A DNA stretch of 64,000 bases from NORP309 sp964352735 (lineage in GTDB: Bacteria > Pseudomonadota > Gammaproteobacteria > Xanthomonadales > Marinicellaceae), in the NCBI GenBank assembly GCA_964352735.1, contig CAYGTC010000011.1, positions 19,879-83,878 on the forward strand, given 5' to 3'. This document shows positions 25,354-33,870 of this stretch, in pieces. Within the stretch, counting starts at the first letter, position 1; the number at the start of each line of letters is the position of its first letter. A model generated the notes under the pieces. The model was not told where the DNA came from. It worked only from the letters and a program-made list of their open reading frames with translations, and searched no databases. Position numbers and translations under genes: made by a program.

Positions 25354-26250
25354 ATGTCCACTGGGTATTTCCATCCTGAATATGCTGACGCCATCGTTGA
25401 TAACGCTCAAATAACAGCGCTGAAAAAAGCCAAGGGCTGGCTGTTAAATAGACAAATTCCACACTCTTGTTATTACGACCTTACAAGTTGCTATCCCCTT
25501 ATGTGTTGTCACGATTGGTCTAAAATCATTGAAGATCTCCAAGAAATACCAGAACAAGTCACCGCTGTAAGCTTAGTAACTGACCCATTTGCTCAATTGA
25601 ATAAAAAATTCTCACACCACTTTGACACATTCTCTCTTTTCAAAGAACATTATATTGTAGACCTCTCAATTCAAAGCAAATATAAAAAACACCACAGATA
25701 TGAAATACGCCGTTCATTAAAAAAAGGCATTGAAGTGCACCACTGTGAGCAACCTTCACTCTTTATAAAGGATTGGCAGAAGCTGTATTGCCACTTGATA
25801 TCCAGACATAAAATCAAAAAAAACCTACAATTCTCACAATCACTGTTCAATAAACAGTTTAACCTTCCAGGGCTTGCGGTTTTTAGGGCCTGTATTAATG
25901 ATCAAACCATTGGCATGGCGCTATGGTATGTGTCTGATGAAAAAGCTTATTATCATTTGGCTGCTAATTCTGATATGGGTTACAACAATGGCTGTGCTTA
26001 TGCCTTAATGGATTATTCCTTGCATTTCTTAAGAACATATGGCGTTAAAGAAGCCACACTTGGAGCTGGTCCAGGCATCAAAAAACAGAGCAATGATGGT
26101 TTATCAAGATTCAAATCAGGATGGGCAAATTATACAAAACCTGTCTATTTTGCCGGTAAAATAATGAATAACCAGGCATACAACCAGGTCATTAATCAAA
26201 GTAAGAATAATCCAGAATATTTCCCTGCTTACAGGTCCCCAAATGAATAA
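25354..26250 (+). CDS. FemAB/GNAT-like acyltransferase
   Basis: A protein of 298 residues. The second half resembles the acetyltransferase family found in cellulose/exopolysaccharide loci and FemAB proteins (PF13480 type): KKHHRYEIRRSLKKGIEV, the core strand PGLAVFRACINDQTIGMALWYV, AYYHLAANSDMGY, and LGAGPGIKKQSNDGLSRFKSGWA near the C-terminus. It has no signal peptide. It probably transfers an acyl or aminoacyl group to a sugar or cell-envelope precursor. Its stop overlaps the next gene by 8 bp. No strong ribosome binding site is seen. Family call moderate. Confidence 0.65.
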   Translation: MSTGYFHPEYADAIVDNAQITALKKAKGWLLNRQIPHSCYYDLTSCYPLMCCHDWSKIIEDLQEIPEQVTAVSLVTDPFAQLNKKFSHHFDTFSLFKEHYIVDLSIQSKYKKHHRYEIRRSLKKGIEVHHCEQPSLFIKDWQKLYCHLISRHKIKKNLQFSQSLFNKQFNLPGLAVFRACINDQTIGMALWYVSDEKAYYHLAANSDMGYNNGCAYALMDYSLHFLRTYGVKEATLGAGPGIKKQSNDGLSRFKSGWANYTKPVYFAGKIMNNQAYNQVINQSKNNPEYFPAYRSPNE

Positions 26251-27214
26251 AACTTTTGGTGGCTTCCTAGGCCAAGAAAAACCACCTGACACAATAACTG
26301 GTGAATACCACAACGCAAAATTAATATTCAATACTGCCAGAGCATGCCTGAGTTATACACTTCAGAAACGACACATTAAAAAAATCCATCTGCCATACTA
26401 TATCTGCGATTCAGTGATTTCTGCCATTATTGATAATAACAAAAACTTCGCCTTTTATGGCATTAATGAAAAGCTGGAAATCGATACGGTTATACCAAAA
26501 TTGGCAAACAATGAAGCAGTGCTTTATGTTAACTACTTTGGGTTAAAAAACCAGTATATTGCCAGACTTGAAGGCACCTTTGGGGAAAAGCTGGTGATAG
26601 ACAATTCGCAAGCTTTTTTCCAAAAATCATACCAACACAGTTGGTCTTTTAACTCAGCCCGCAAATTTTTTGGTGTGACTGACGGGGCTTATTTATATGC
26701 TCCAGATCATAAAGAGATCATGGGAAAAATATGGCCTACTGCACAATATGACAACACTTACTTGCATGAAAGACACCGTGGTTCACAACAAAAAGCCTAT
26801 CAAGGCTTTCTCAATCACGAACAACACTTATCAACCCAGATCAAATCAATTTCGACTAGGAGTCATGATACCTTAAAATATATTGATTACGCAAAATGCG
26901 CCAATTCAAGAAAGCATAATTTTCTATATTTACACAAACATCTTTCGCAACTCAATGAACTTAAAGTTAAGCCACTATGTAAAAAGTCCATACCGCTTTA
27001 TTACCCCTTTTTATTCAAAAAAAACATCAGAAATAGGCTTATTAAACAAGGGCTTTTCATTCCATGTCTTTGGCAAGAAGTAAAGCACAGATCAACAAAT
27101 CATTATGATTGGGAAAAATACTTGGCAAGCAATCTTTTGGCACTGCCAATAGATCACAGATATGACACAGATGATATGCAAAGCCTATTAAAGATTTTGC
27201 AGGATCACTTATGA
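26243..27214 (+). CDS. DegT/DnrJ/EryC1/StrS-like PLP-dependent enzyme (divergent)
   Basis: A protein of 323 residues with a shortened DegT-type fold. LVIDNSQAFF (about 117-126, with Asp120 and Gln123) matches the PLP-ring contact motif, and SFNSARKFFGVTDGAYLY (about 135-152) places the Schiff-base lysine at Lys141. Such enzymes aminate keto-sugars, e.g. NDP-4-keto-6-deoxyhexoses. The protein is shorter and more divergent than the family norm of about 370-400, so it may be non-standard or have another role. It overlaps the acyltransferase gene by 8 bp, which fits N-acylation of a newly made amino-sugar, and is convergent with a sulfotransferase gene (6-bp overlap). Confidence 0.6.
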   Translation: MNKTFGGFLGQEKPPDTITGEYHNAKLIFNTARACLSYTLQKRHIKKIHLPYYICDSVISAIIDNNKNFAFYGINEKLEIDTVIPKLANNEAVLYVNYFGLKNQYIARLEGTFGEKLVIDNSQAFFQKSYQHSWSFNSARKFFGVTDGAYLYAPDHKEIMGKIWPTAQYDNTYLHERHRGSQQKAYQGFLNHEQHLSTQIKSISTRSHDTLKYIDYAKCANSRKHNFLYLHKHLSQLNELKVKPLCKKSIPLYYPFLFKKNIRNRLIKQGLFIPCLWQEVKHRSTNHYDWEKYLASNLLALPIDHRYDTDDMQSLLKILQDHL

Positions 27215-28168
27215 CAAGCTGCCTGAAATATCAATCAGTTGCTGACAATTATAAAAATACTCATCCCTTTGCTCATCAGTATAGCGGCGTCCACCTAAGT
27301 CTATGGAATTAAGTCCAAGATAGCGGCGGTTGAATTGCCGATTGACTTTCTTATAACGCCTCCTGAATTTTTTTGCCTGTTTGCTACTCATGTGCACAGT
27401 TGCAATATCCATCGTGTTAAATAGTGCTGAAACAGCTTGAGGCAATTCAACATGATCATTATTATGTTTTGAAGGCTGTAAAATATTCATCATTCTTTTG
27501 ATGACAAGTTGAGCATGACCGATAGACTTATTGTCCTTTCTATCAAGGCTGGATAACGATTCTGACACCTCAACATAATCAAGTGGCAAACAGCGCAAAA
27601 AGTCGAACATGACAGACTGGCACTTGGCATCATAAACCCGGCATAACATACTTTCTTGACCAAATACCCTTTCCCATTGAGTGGCAAGCTGCATAAAATT
27701 CGCCTCAAATTCTGAATCAACGTACTCAAAAAATGAGCGAGGCTCTGTTCTCACCTTTATCATTTGATTGTACTCTGACTCGGCAAGCTCATCTTGACTG
27801 CGGACAAATAAGATAACCTTATAAGCAAAATTTTCTCTCAAACCATCAAAAAAGCTTTTAATTTTAACTGGATCAGCCACAGGGAAATTTTCTGAACTGA
27901 ATAAGAAGTTATGAGCATTGGATTGTTTAATTTCCTCAACGACTGCTGTTAAAAGATCTTCACTGTTTTTTATCGGCTGCATATAAGACGGCATTTCTGT
28001 GATGAATGATTTTGCAAAATTTTGATGCCCCACACCAGCACTGCCGCCACATGACTGAACATAATGCATATTGTGCGACAACATTAGTTCATGGTTCAGC
28101 GACAAACATTTTTGTATGGTCGTAGTACCCGTTTTTCCAATGCCAATGTGCAAATATATGGTCTTCAT
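27209..28168 (-). CDS. sulfotransferase-family protein
   Basis: A protein of 319 residues starting MKTIYLHIGIGKTGTTTIQ. The GIGKTGTT loop is the 5'-phosphosulfate-binding P-loop of sulfotransferases, and FLFSSENF plus VILFVRSQDELAESEYNQM fit the 3'-phosphate-binding region. It would use PAPS to sulfate a sugar or lipid. It is translationally coupled (ATGA) to the methyltransferase gene upstream, so the two probably act on one product. No PAPS synthesis genes are in the window. Confidence 0.72.
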   Translation of the reverse strand: MKTIYLHIGIGKTGTTTIQKCLSLNHELMLSHNMHYVQSCGGSAGVGHQNFAKSFITEMPSYMQPIKNSEDLLTAVVEEIKQSNAHNFLFSSENFPVADPVKIKSFFDGLRENFAYKVILFVRSQDELAESEYNQMIKVRTEPRSFFEYVDSEFEANFMQLATQWERVFGQESMLCRVYDAKCQSVMFDFLRCLPLDYVEVSESLSSLDRKDNKSIGHAQLVIKRMMNILQPSKHNNDHVELPQAVSALFNTMDIATVHMSSKQAKKFRRRYKKVNRQFNRRYLGLNSIDLGGRRYTDEQRDEYFYNCQQLIDISGSLS

Positions 28169-28869
28169 GGTGACTCCTTACTGTTGATAATGACATGAAA
28201 TCGATACGGGAAACCATATTGATCTGGTTTTAATTCAACAAAATGACAATTAAGGTTCATATGCTCACAGATCCTTTTGATCTGTTGTTTCTGCCACCAG
28301 TATCCCATAAATTCCTTATTCGATAATCGCCTATAAAAGTGCTGAAACTTTTTTTGCCAGGTATTATAAAATTGCCACTTAAATTCCATGTTGGTCACAA
28401 ACCCAAAAAACAACAAAAAATCTTTTGCGCACACCGACATGATAACAGTCAATAATCGCTCAAACTGTCGTGGCTGAAAATGCTGCAGCGAGCCAAACAT
28501 CATTACTTTGGTAAACTGAACACCATTAAAATGTTCTGCCAAGTTCCAAATATCCCCATTGATAAATTTTAAGTTGTTATGCTTATTATTATCAATGGCC
28601 AAATCAATCATTTTATCAGACAAATCAATACCATTTATTTGTGCACATTGATCTGCAAAAGCACAAGTAATAACACCATTGCCACAACATAGATCCAATA
28701 AAACATCTGTTGAAGTTAATTGCAGCCCATCAGTAATATCCATGATAATTTGACTGTAATCTTGATCAGTAATGGCATTGCCTTTAACACTGTGACCTAC
28801 CTGCTTTAATAATTCTGTTTTGTGCAGTTCGTCAACACGTTGATTATAAAAATATTTCAGGTCTGGCAT
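28165..28869 (-). CDS. class I SAM-dependent methyltransferase
   Basis: A protein of 234 residues. Motif I (LLDLCCGNGVIT, about 57-68), motif II (INGIDLSDKMIDLA) and the acidic-loop region (LKFINGDIWNLAEHF) give the SAM-binding Rossmann fold. The C-terminal half is rich in aromatic and basic residues and may bind the acceptor. Its position with a sulfotransferase suggests a sugar or glycolipid as the substrate. The acceptor atom is unknown. Confidence 0.8.
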   Translation of the reverse strand: MPDLKYFYNQRVDELHKTELLKQVGHSVKGNAITDQDYSQIIMDITDGLQLTSTDVLLDLCCGNGVITCAFADQCAQINGIDLSDKMIDLAIDNNKHNNLKFINGDIWNLAEHFNGVQFTKVMMFGSLQHFQPRQFERLLTVIMSVCAKDFLLFFGFVTNMEFKWQFYNTWQKKFQHFYRRLSNKEFMGYWWQKQQIKRICEHMNLNCHFVELKPDQYGFPYRFHVIINSKESP

Positions 28870-28995
28870 AAATGTTTATACAGGAGCGCTAATGATAAAA
28901 ACCATATTATATACATAATTAATCTGACAAATTCTAAATATTACTGAATATCTGTTAAAATACTGCACCTTAAGATTACAACCAAAATTTGATCC

Positions 28996-29892
28996 ATGAA
29001 ACTTGACTTTATGATTTGCGGCACACCCAATGATGCCTTTTATTCTCAAATCGCATTCTTTCGATTATGCCTAGATTATCTGGGAGGCGATTATAAAAAT
29101 GCGCGTTTGGTGGCATGCTTTGGTGATCATGAAAGTACGGAAATATCTAAGAGATGGCAACCTTATTTTAACCACATTGACGTCGAGTGGTCGCACCCTA
29201 TTGGCGCTCATAACCCTTATTATACACATCAACACTATCACCGTTTTAAAGCATTTAGAAAAGATGCCGATTTGGTGTTGATCTGTGATGCTGATACCGC
29301 TTTATTGCGCCCATTTCCTGACTTAATTGAAATGTGTCAAAAAAAACCTGCCATATGCGGAGTCATTGCTCACTTGCCAGTACCAGAAAGGCATGACTGG
29401 CAAACCATTTCACAATCCATAATAAAACAACCGATAACCATTGATCATCATTACACATTAAAACCCAAAACACCTGAACCCAATACACCATTTTATATAA
29501 ATTATGGTTTTTTGGCCGGAACACCAGATCTGTTAACAGAAATGTACCATACTGACATCACTTTAATCGATCAACTCAATGATTACGTAGGCCCATTTTG
29601 GGCATCACAGGTCAGTGTCGCGCTCACCGTTGAATTACTCAACTTACCAAAGCACGCTTTACCAATGCGGTATAATTTTCCAAATGATAGAGTCGCTGAG
29701 ACACTTCACGCTGATGAGTTAGACAAAATTATTTTAATACATTATTTACGTGAACGCCTATACAACAGGCATGAGATTTTTTCCAGTGAGGAAGGGTTCA
29801 ATGCTTTTTTAAATCTTGACTTACCCTCATCCGACAGAGTTTTTCAAGACCACGTCAAGAAAGTCACTGGGTCACAATACCCGTTTGTTTGA
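28996..29892 (+). CDS. glycosyltransferase-like protein (GT-A type)
   Basis: A protein of 298 residues without signal peptide. LVLICDADTALLRPF (about 93-107) resembles the DxD metal/nucleotide-sugar motif of GT-A glycosyltransferases. INYGFLAGTPDLL and a later NFPNDRVAETLHADEL region, with HYLRERLYNR, are in places where acceptor and leaving-group residues occur. No specific GT family is recognised. It is transcribed divergently from the methyltransferase gene and converges on the DegT gene. Role in surface glycan assembly is inferred from neighbours. Confidence 0.55.
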   Translation: MKLDFMICGTPNDAFYSQIAFFRLCLDYLGGDYKNARLVACFGDHESTEISKRWQPYFNHIDVEWSHPIGAHNPYYTHQHYHRFKAFRKDADLVLICDADTALLRPFPDLIEMCQKKPAICGVIAHLPVPERHDWQTISQSIIKQPITIDHHYTLKPKTPEPNTPFYINYGFLAGTPDLLTEMYHTDITLIDQLNDYVGPFWASQVSVALTVELLNLPKHALPMRYNFPNDRVAETLHADELDKIILIHYLRERLYNRHEIFSSEEGFNAFLNLDLPSSDRVFQDHVKKVTGSQYPFV

Positions 29893-29902
29893 CATGGTGA
29901 AT

Positions 29903-31111
29903 TCATGCCACTAAATCCAAAGCCTTCCTGATGGATTGCGCATGATCGATAATAAAGCTTAAAAGCTGACCAATTTGACTGACGGAGTTAAGTGACATAC
30001 TTGATCCACCAGGTAAAATCATCACATTATCACAAAGAGATTCGGTATTTATCAACTCGTATGGCACACAATCTGGCAAGGTAACATAAGGCTGCATACG
30101 ATGACAACCCGGATAGAAATAGCGCCTTGCCATGACCTTTTCTGCGTGTAATATTTTGACCAGTTCATCTCTAGACAAACCAATCTGTTCTTGATCAATT
30201 TCTATCACGATATATTGAAAATTGTTATCACCATAATTACCCAATGGTAATAATTTCAACCCTTTTATTTGCTCGATATGCAAACTGTATTGTTCATAAA
30301 CGCGTTGATTTTGACTCAGAAAATCATCAAACTCAATGAGGTTAACCAAACCCATGGCAGCACATATTTCTGACATTTTTGCATTGATACCCAAACCATC
30401 AACACAGTCATAATCAACAAAACCAAAATTACGCAAATGTCTGATTTTTAATGCAACATCATCGCTGTTTGTTGTCACTGCACCACCTTCAAAAGAATGG
30501 AAAACTTTGGTTGAATGAAAACTAAAAGCTTCAGCATCACCAAAATTACCCACCATTGTCCCATCATATTTACTTCCAAAAGCATGGGCTGCATCATAAA
30601 TAAGTTTGAGGCCATGTTTGTTTGCCAGCGACTGCAATGCCTTATTTTCACAGGCCCTGCCCCATAAATGCACTCCCAATATGGCTGTTGTTTTATCTGT
30701 GATTAACTTTTCACATGCATCAACATCGATTAAATGGCTGTTTTTTTCAACATCACAAAAAACTGGTTTTAAACCTTGCCACATAACAGCATGGGCAGTG
30801 GCAATAAAAGTGAATGATGGCAATATAACTTCGCCTTGCAAATTAAGGGCTTTCATAATCAGTTGCAATGCCATGGTACCATTACAAGTTGTGATACAAT
30901 GCTTGACCTTCAAGTAATCTGCCAGTTTTTTTTCAAATTCCCGAACTTGTGGGCCGCCATTGGTTAATATACTACTGTCTAAAATATGATGCACTCTTTG
31001 TAGAAACGCATGACGATCGCCAATCACTGGTCTATTAACACACAACTCTTGGTCAAACCATGTTGATTGACCTCCAAATAACGCTAATTCATTTATTGAC
31101 ATATTTGACAT
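29903..31111 (-). CDS. DegT/DnrJ/EryC1/StrS sugar aminotransferase
   Basis: A full-length (402 residues) member of the DegT family. It has TTCNGTMALQLIMKAL (about 74-89), VILPSFTFIATAHAV, LIYDAAHAFGS with Asp173, and SFHSTKVFHSFEGGAVTTN with the PLP-binding Lys202. It should transfer an amino group to a nucleotide-linked keto-sugar. Starts at residues 1 and 4 are both possible. It ends 10 bp from the convergent glycosyltransferase gene. The sugar product cannot be told from sequence alone; VioA/FdtB/DesV-like enzymes look alike. Confidence 0.87.
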   Translation of the reverse strand: MSNMSINELALFGGQSTWFDQELCVNRPVIGDRHAFLQRVHHILDSSILTNGGPQVREFEKKLADYLKVKHCITTCNGTMALQLIMKALNLQGEVILPSFTFIATAHAVMWQGLKPVFCDVEKNSHLIDVDACEKLITDKTTAILGVHLWGRACENKALQSLANKHGLKLIYDAAHAFGSKYDGTMVGNFGDAEAFSFHSTKVFHSFEGGAVTTNSDDVALKIRHLRNFGFVDYDCVDGLGINAKMSEICAAMGLVNLIEFDDFLSQNQRVYEQYSLHIEQIKGLKLLPLGNYGDNNFQYIVIEIDQEQIGLSRDELVKILHAEKVMARRYFYPGCHRMQPYVTLPDCVPYELINTESLCDNVMILPGGSSMSLNSVSQIGQLLSFIIDHAQSIRKALDLVA

Positions 31112-31442
31112 ATTGGCTTATTATTTTGAGAAAATCGAGCCTTCTTCTCATAAAAACAGATGCAAACCTGAGACTTGTGTTCGTTTCTTGAATAATTCTA
31201 AAAGAATGGAACATGACTCAATATAGTTGAGCCAGTCATAAATTACAAGACATTTAATCTTGAGGCTTAAATATGATGATTGCCTTATAACGCACAGATA
31301 TTTTTTTCATTATAATCCAAAATAGCTGACATTATACAAGATTAATAATGCCTGATAACCTTTTCATCCAATCAAATAATGGTACAACTTCAACACCAGA
31401 TCAAGTAAAATCTATATTTTATTCGATCTATTGAAAAACATT
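31112..31442. other. divergent intergenic region with an inverted repeat
   Basis: A 331-bp AT-rich region between the aminotransferase and yebC genes. It carries an imperfect inverted repeat at 31213-31239 (ATGACTCAA and TTGAGCCAGTCAT) and a TATAAT box near 31312 on the plus strand. No gene was seen in it. Confidence 0.45.
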
Positions 31443-32162
31443 ATGGGCAGAGCTTACCAAAATCGCAAAGAATCCATGGCAAAAACTTCAGATATGAATG
31501 CCAGAATTTACAGCAAACACTCTCGAAGCATTTATGTATGTGCAAAATCCGCAGGCGTGGATCCTGACGGTAATTTAGCATTGAGAAGTTTAATTGATCG
31601 CGCTAAAAGGGATCAAGTACCAGCACACGTTATTAGCAAAGCTTTAGACAAAGCCAAAGGCGGTGGCGGAGAAGATTTTGCCGTGGCTCGTTATGAAGGA
31701 TACGGACCTGGAAAATGCATGGTTATTGTCGACTGCTTAACTGATAATCCCAATCGCACATTTGGCGATGTAAGATCTGCTTTTACTAAGACCAATTGCA
31801 AGATTGGTACACCTGGCAGTGTTGCACATATGTTTGACCACAGCGCCATTCTGGTTTTTGCCGGTGATGATGATGAAGTCGTACTCGAGGCTTTGATGGA
31901 AGCCGATGTTGACATTACAGATATTGAATGCGAGGATGGCAAAATTACAGTTTTCGCTCCTCATACCGAATACTTTAAAGCCAAACAAGTGGTATCAGAA
32001 AACCTCAACATTCAAGAGTTTGATGTAGACGAAATTCAATTCATACCGCAAGTGACTACAGCCATTACTGATCCTGAAGATATTGAAATGTTCGAAAAAT
32101 TTGAAGAAATGTTGAATGATTTAGATGATGTTCAAAATATTTTTCATAGCGCTGAAATATAA
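31443..32162 (+). CDS. YebC/PmpR-family protein, YeeN type
   Basis: A protein of 239 residues. The start MGRAYQNRKESMAKTSDM and motifs RAKRDQVPAHVISKALDKAKGG, RYEGYGPGKCMVIVDCLTDN and GSVAHMFDHSAILVF identify the YebC/PmpR family. Lacking the AGHSKWAN start, it is closer to E. coli YeeN than to YebC. Family members have been described as DNA-binding regulators and, more recently, as ribosome-associated factors for difficult peptide bonds. ATG 31443 is preferred to the TTG four codons earlier. The acidic C-terminus is usual. Confidence 0.9.
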   Translation: MGRAYQNRKESMAKTSDMNARIYSKHSRSIYVCAKSAGVDPDGNLALRSLIDRAKRDQVPAHVISKALDKAKGGGGEDFAVARYEGYGPGKCMVIVDCLTDNPNRTFGDVRSAFTKTNCKIGTPGSVAHMFDHSAILVFAGDDDEVVLEALMEADVDITDIECEDGKITVFAPHTEYFKAKQVVSENLNIQEFDVDEIQFIPQVTTAITDPEDIEMFEKFEEMLNDLDDVQNIFHSAEI

Positions 32163-32499
32163 GTCTAAAGACCTTTGTTTGATTCTGAGTGGTTGAGAAA
32201 AAAAAGGATTAAAAATCTGTCAATTCAAGGTAGAAATCGTGATTAATTACTTGTTATTGGTCAGATTTTTAACAAAGAACTGGTGAAATTATTCATTTTT
32301 TACCTGTTACTGTTGTTATCTGTTACTGTAGTTATGGTGAGGCCTCATTAATACTAATTTATGTCAAAAATCTTATTACTACGAAAAATATAGTTAATTG
32401 GTTCACATTATTTAAAGTTTTATCCAAACAAAATGTTCACGTAACGAAATATTAATAATTGATAGGATAGAATGGTTCTAATAAACATAGAGAACACTG
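32163..32499. other. intergenic region with inverted and direct repeats
   Basis: A 337-bp region without gene. It contains an 11-bp inverted repeat (TTAAAAATCTG at 32209-32219, complement at 32262-32272), and a 16-bp tandem repeat with one mismatch (CTGTTACTGTTGTTAT at 32304-32319, next copy at 32320-32335). Before grxC it also has a 21-bp motif (32462-32482) shared with the dxs promoter. No RNA family was recognised. Confidence 0.5.
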
Positions 32500-32754
32500 A
32501 TGTCAAAAGTAACAATCTATGCAACCTTATTGTGCCCTTATTGCTACGCAGCAAAGCGTGTACTTAAACAAAACGGAATCAACTTCGAAGTGATAAGGGT
32601 TGATAAACAGGCTGCGCACAAGCAAGAAATGATCGCTAAATCAAAGAGATTTACTGTTCCTCAAATTTTCATAGATGATGATTATATTGGCGGCTATAAC
32701 GAGCTGGTTCAATATACCAAATTAGGCAAATTAAACCAATTGATTAACGTCTGA
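32500..32754 (+). CDS. grxC: glutaredoxin 3
   Basis: A protein of 84 residues, the usual length. It has the dithiol active site CPYC (residues 12-15), the cis-proline TVPQIFI motif, and GGYNELVQ at the glutathione site. It reduces disulfides and glutathionylated proteins in the cytosol. The gene is single and converges on an AI-2E permease gene. Confidence 0.93.
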   Translation: MSKVTIYATLLCPYCYAAKRVLKQNGINFEVIRVDKQAAHKQEMIAKSKRFTVPQIFIDDDYIGGYNELVQYTKLGKLNQLINV

Positions 32755-32777
32755 CAGCAAGCCATTATAAGTAATTA

Positions 32778-33842
32778 TTATTCACCGGTATCAATATCAA
32801 TTCTTTTTGGCCATGCATTGATGATCGCACTGACCATTGTAGCCAAGGGTATGGCAAAAAACACACCCCAAAATCCCCAAATTCCACCAAAAAATAGCAC
32901 CGCAACAATGATTGCTACTGGGTGTAAGTTATTTACTTCAGAAAATAACCATGGCACCAAAACATTGCCGTCTAATAATTGTATTATGCCGTAACTGACC
33001 ATGATCCATGCAAAGTCCGAAGTCCAGCCAAACTGAACAAAACCCACCAATGCAATGGGTATTGTGACCAAAGCAGCTCCAATGTAAGGCACCAAAACAG
33101 AAAAACCCGTTAAAGTAGCCAATAAAATTGAATATTGTAAATCAAATAAAATAAATAAAATGTAAGTGACCAGCCCAATGATAAAGATCTCCATCACTTT
33201 ACCACGCACGTAATTACCTATTTGAACATCCACTTCACGCCAGATAGATAATGTCAGAGTCGAATCTTTTGGTAAAAATCTGGCAAACCAACTCAGTATT
33301 TCATTTTTATCTTTGAGTATAAAAAACACCAAAATTGGCGTTAAAACCAAGAATATGCCAATTGATATAACACTGTAAACAGAGGACAATGTGATGCCCA
33401 ACACGTCTTGGCCTGCCTGCGTAAGCTCATTGGTGATTGCTGAAGTTAATGATGTGGCCTGATCACCAGTAATCATAGTTGGATACTTTTCAGGCAATTG
33501 ACGAATGAACTCCAAGCCTGTGCTCAAGTAGGTTGGTAGCTGTTGAACCAATTGTGATATTTGCGTGATTAAAATGGGCAATACCCAAAAAATCAGGAAC
33601 AACTGCAAAGTAACGAATATTAAAAAAACGACAGTCACGGCCATTATTCTTGGCAATTTAAGGCCCTGTAATCGAATAATAACACTTTCTAACAAATAGG
33701 CCAGCACCACACTACTGAGAAATGGAGATAAAGGCTTGCCCATAATAATAATCACAGCAAACAGTGCGATCAACATGCTGATCAGGATTACGATTTGAGG
33801 GTTATTGAAGTTCCTTCTAAACCAATTAGATAATACATTCAT
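32778..33842 (-). CDS. AI-2E family transporter, second copy
   Basis: A protein of 354 residues with the same fold as the 8672-9802 permease: N-terminal helix pair, soluble stretch (about 75-150), the conserved VPYIGAALVTIPIALVGF and the HPVAIIVAVLFFGGIWGFWGVFFAIPLA block. Sequence divergence suggests another substrate. It is preceded on the same strand, 28 bp away, by an outer-membrane barrel gene, so the two may be co-transcribed. Confidence 0.9.
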   Translation of the reverse strand: MNVLSNWFRRNFNNPQIVILISMLIALFAVIIIMGKPLSPFLSSVVLAYLLESVIIRLQGLKLPRIMAVTVVFLIFVTLQLFLIFWVLPILITQISQLVQQLPTYLSTGLEFIRQLPEKYPTMITGDQATSLTSAITNELTQAGQDVLGITLSSVYSVISIGIFLVLTPILVFFILKDKNEILSWFARFLPKDSTLTLSIWREVDVQIGNYVRGKVMEIFIIGLVTYILFILFDLQYSILLATLTGFSVLVPYIGAALVTIPIALVGFVQFGWTSDFAWIMVSYGIIQLLDGNVLVPWLFSEVNNLHPVAIIVAVLFFGGIWGFWGVFFAIPLATMVSAIINAWPKRIDIDTGE

Positions 33843-33870
33843 GAAATAGGTCTCATCTGATCACTAACAA

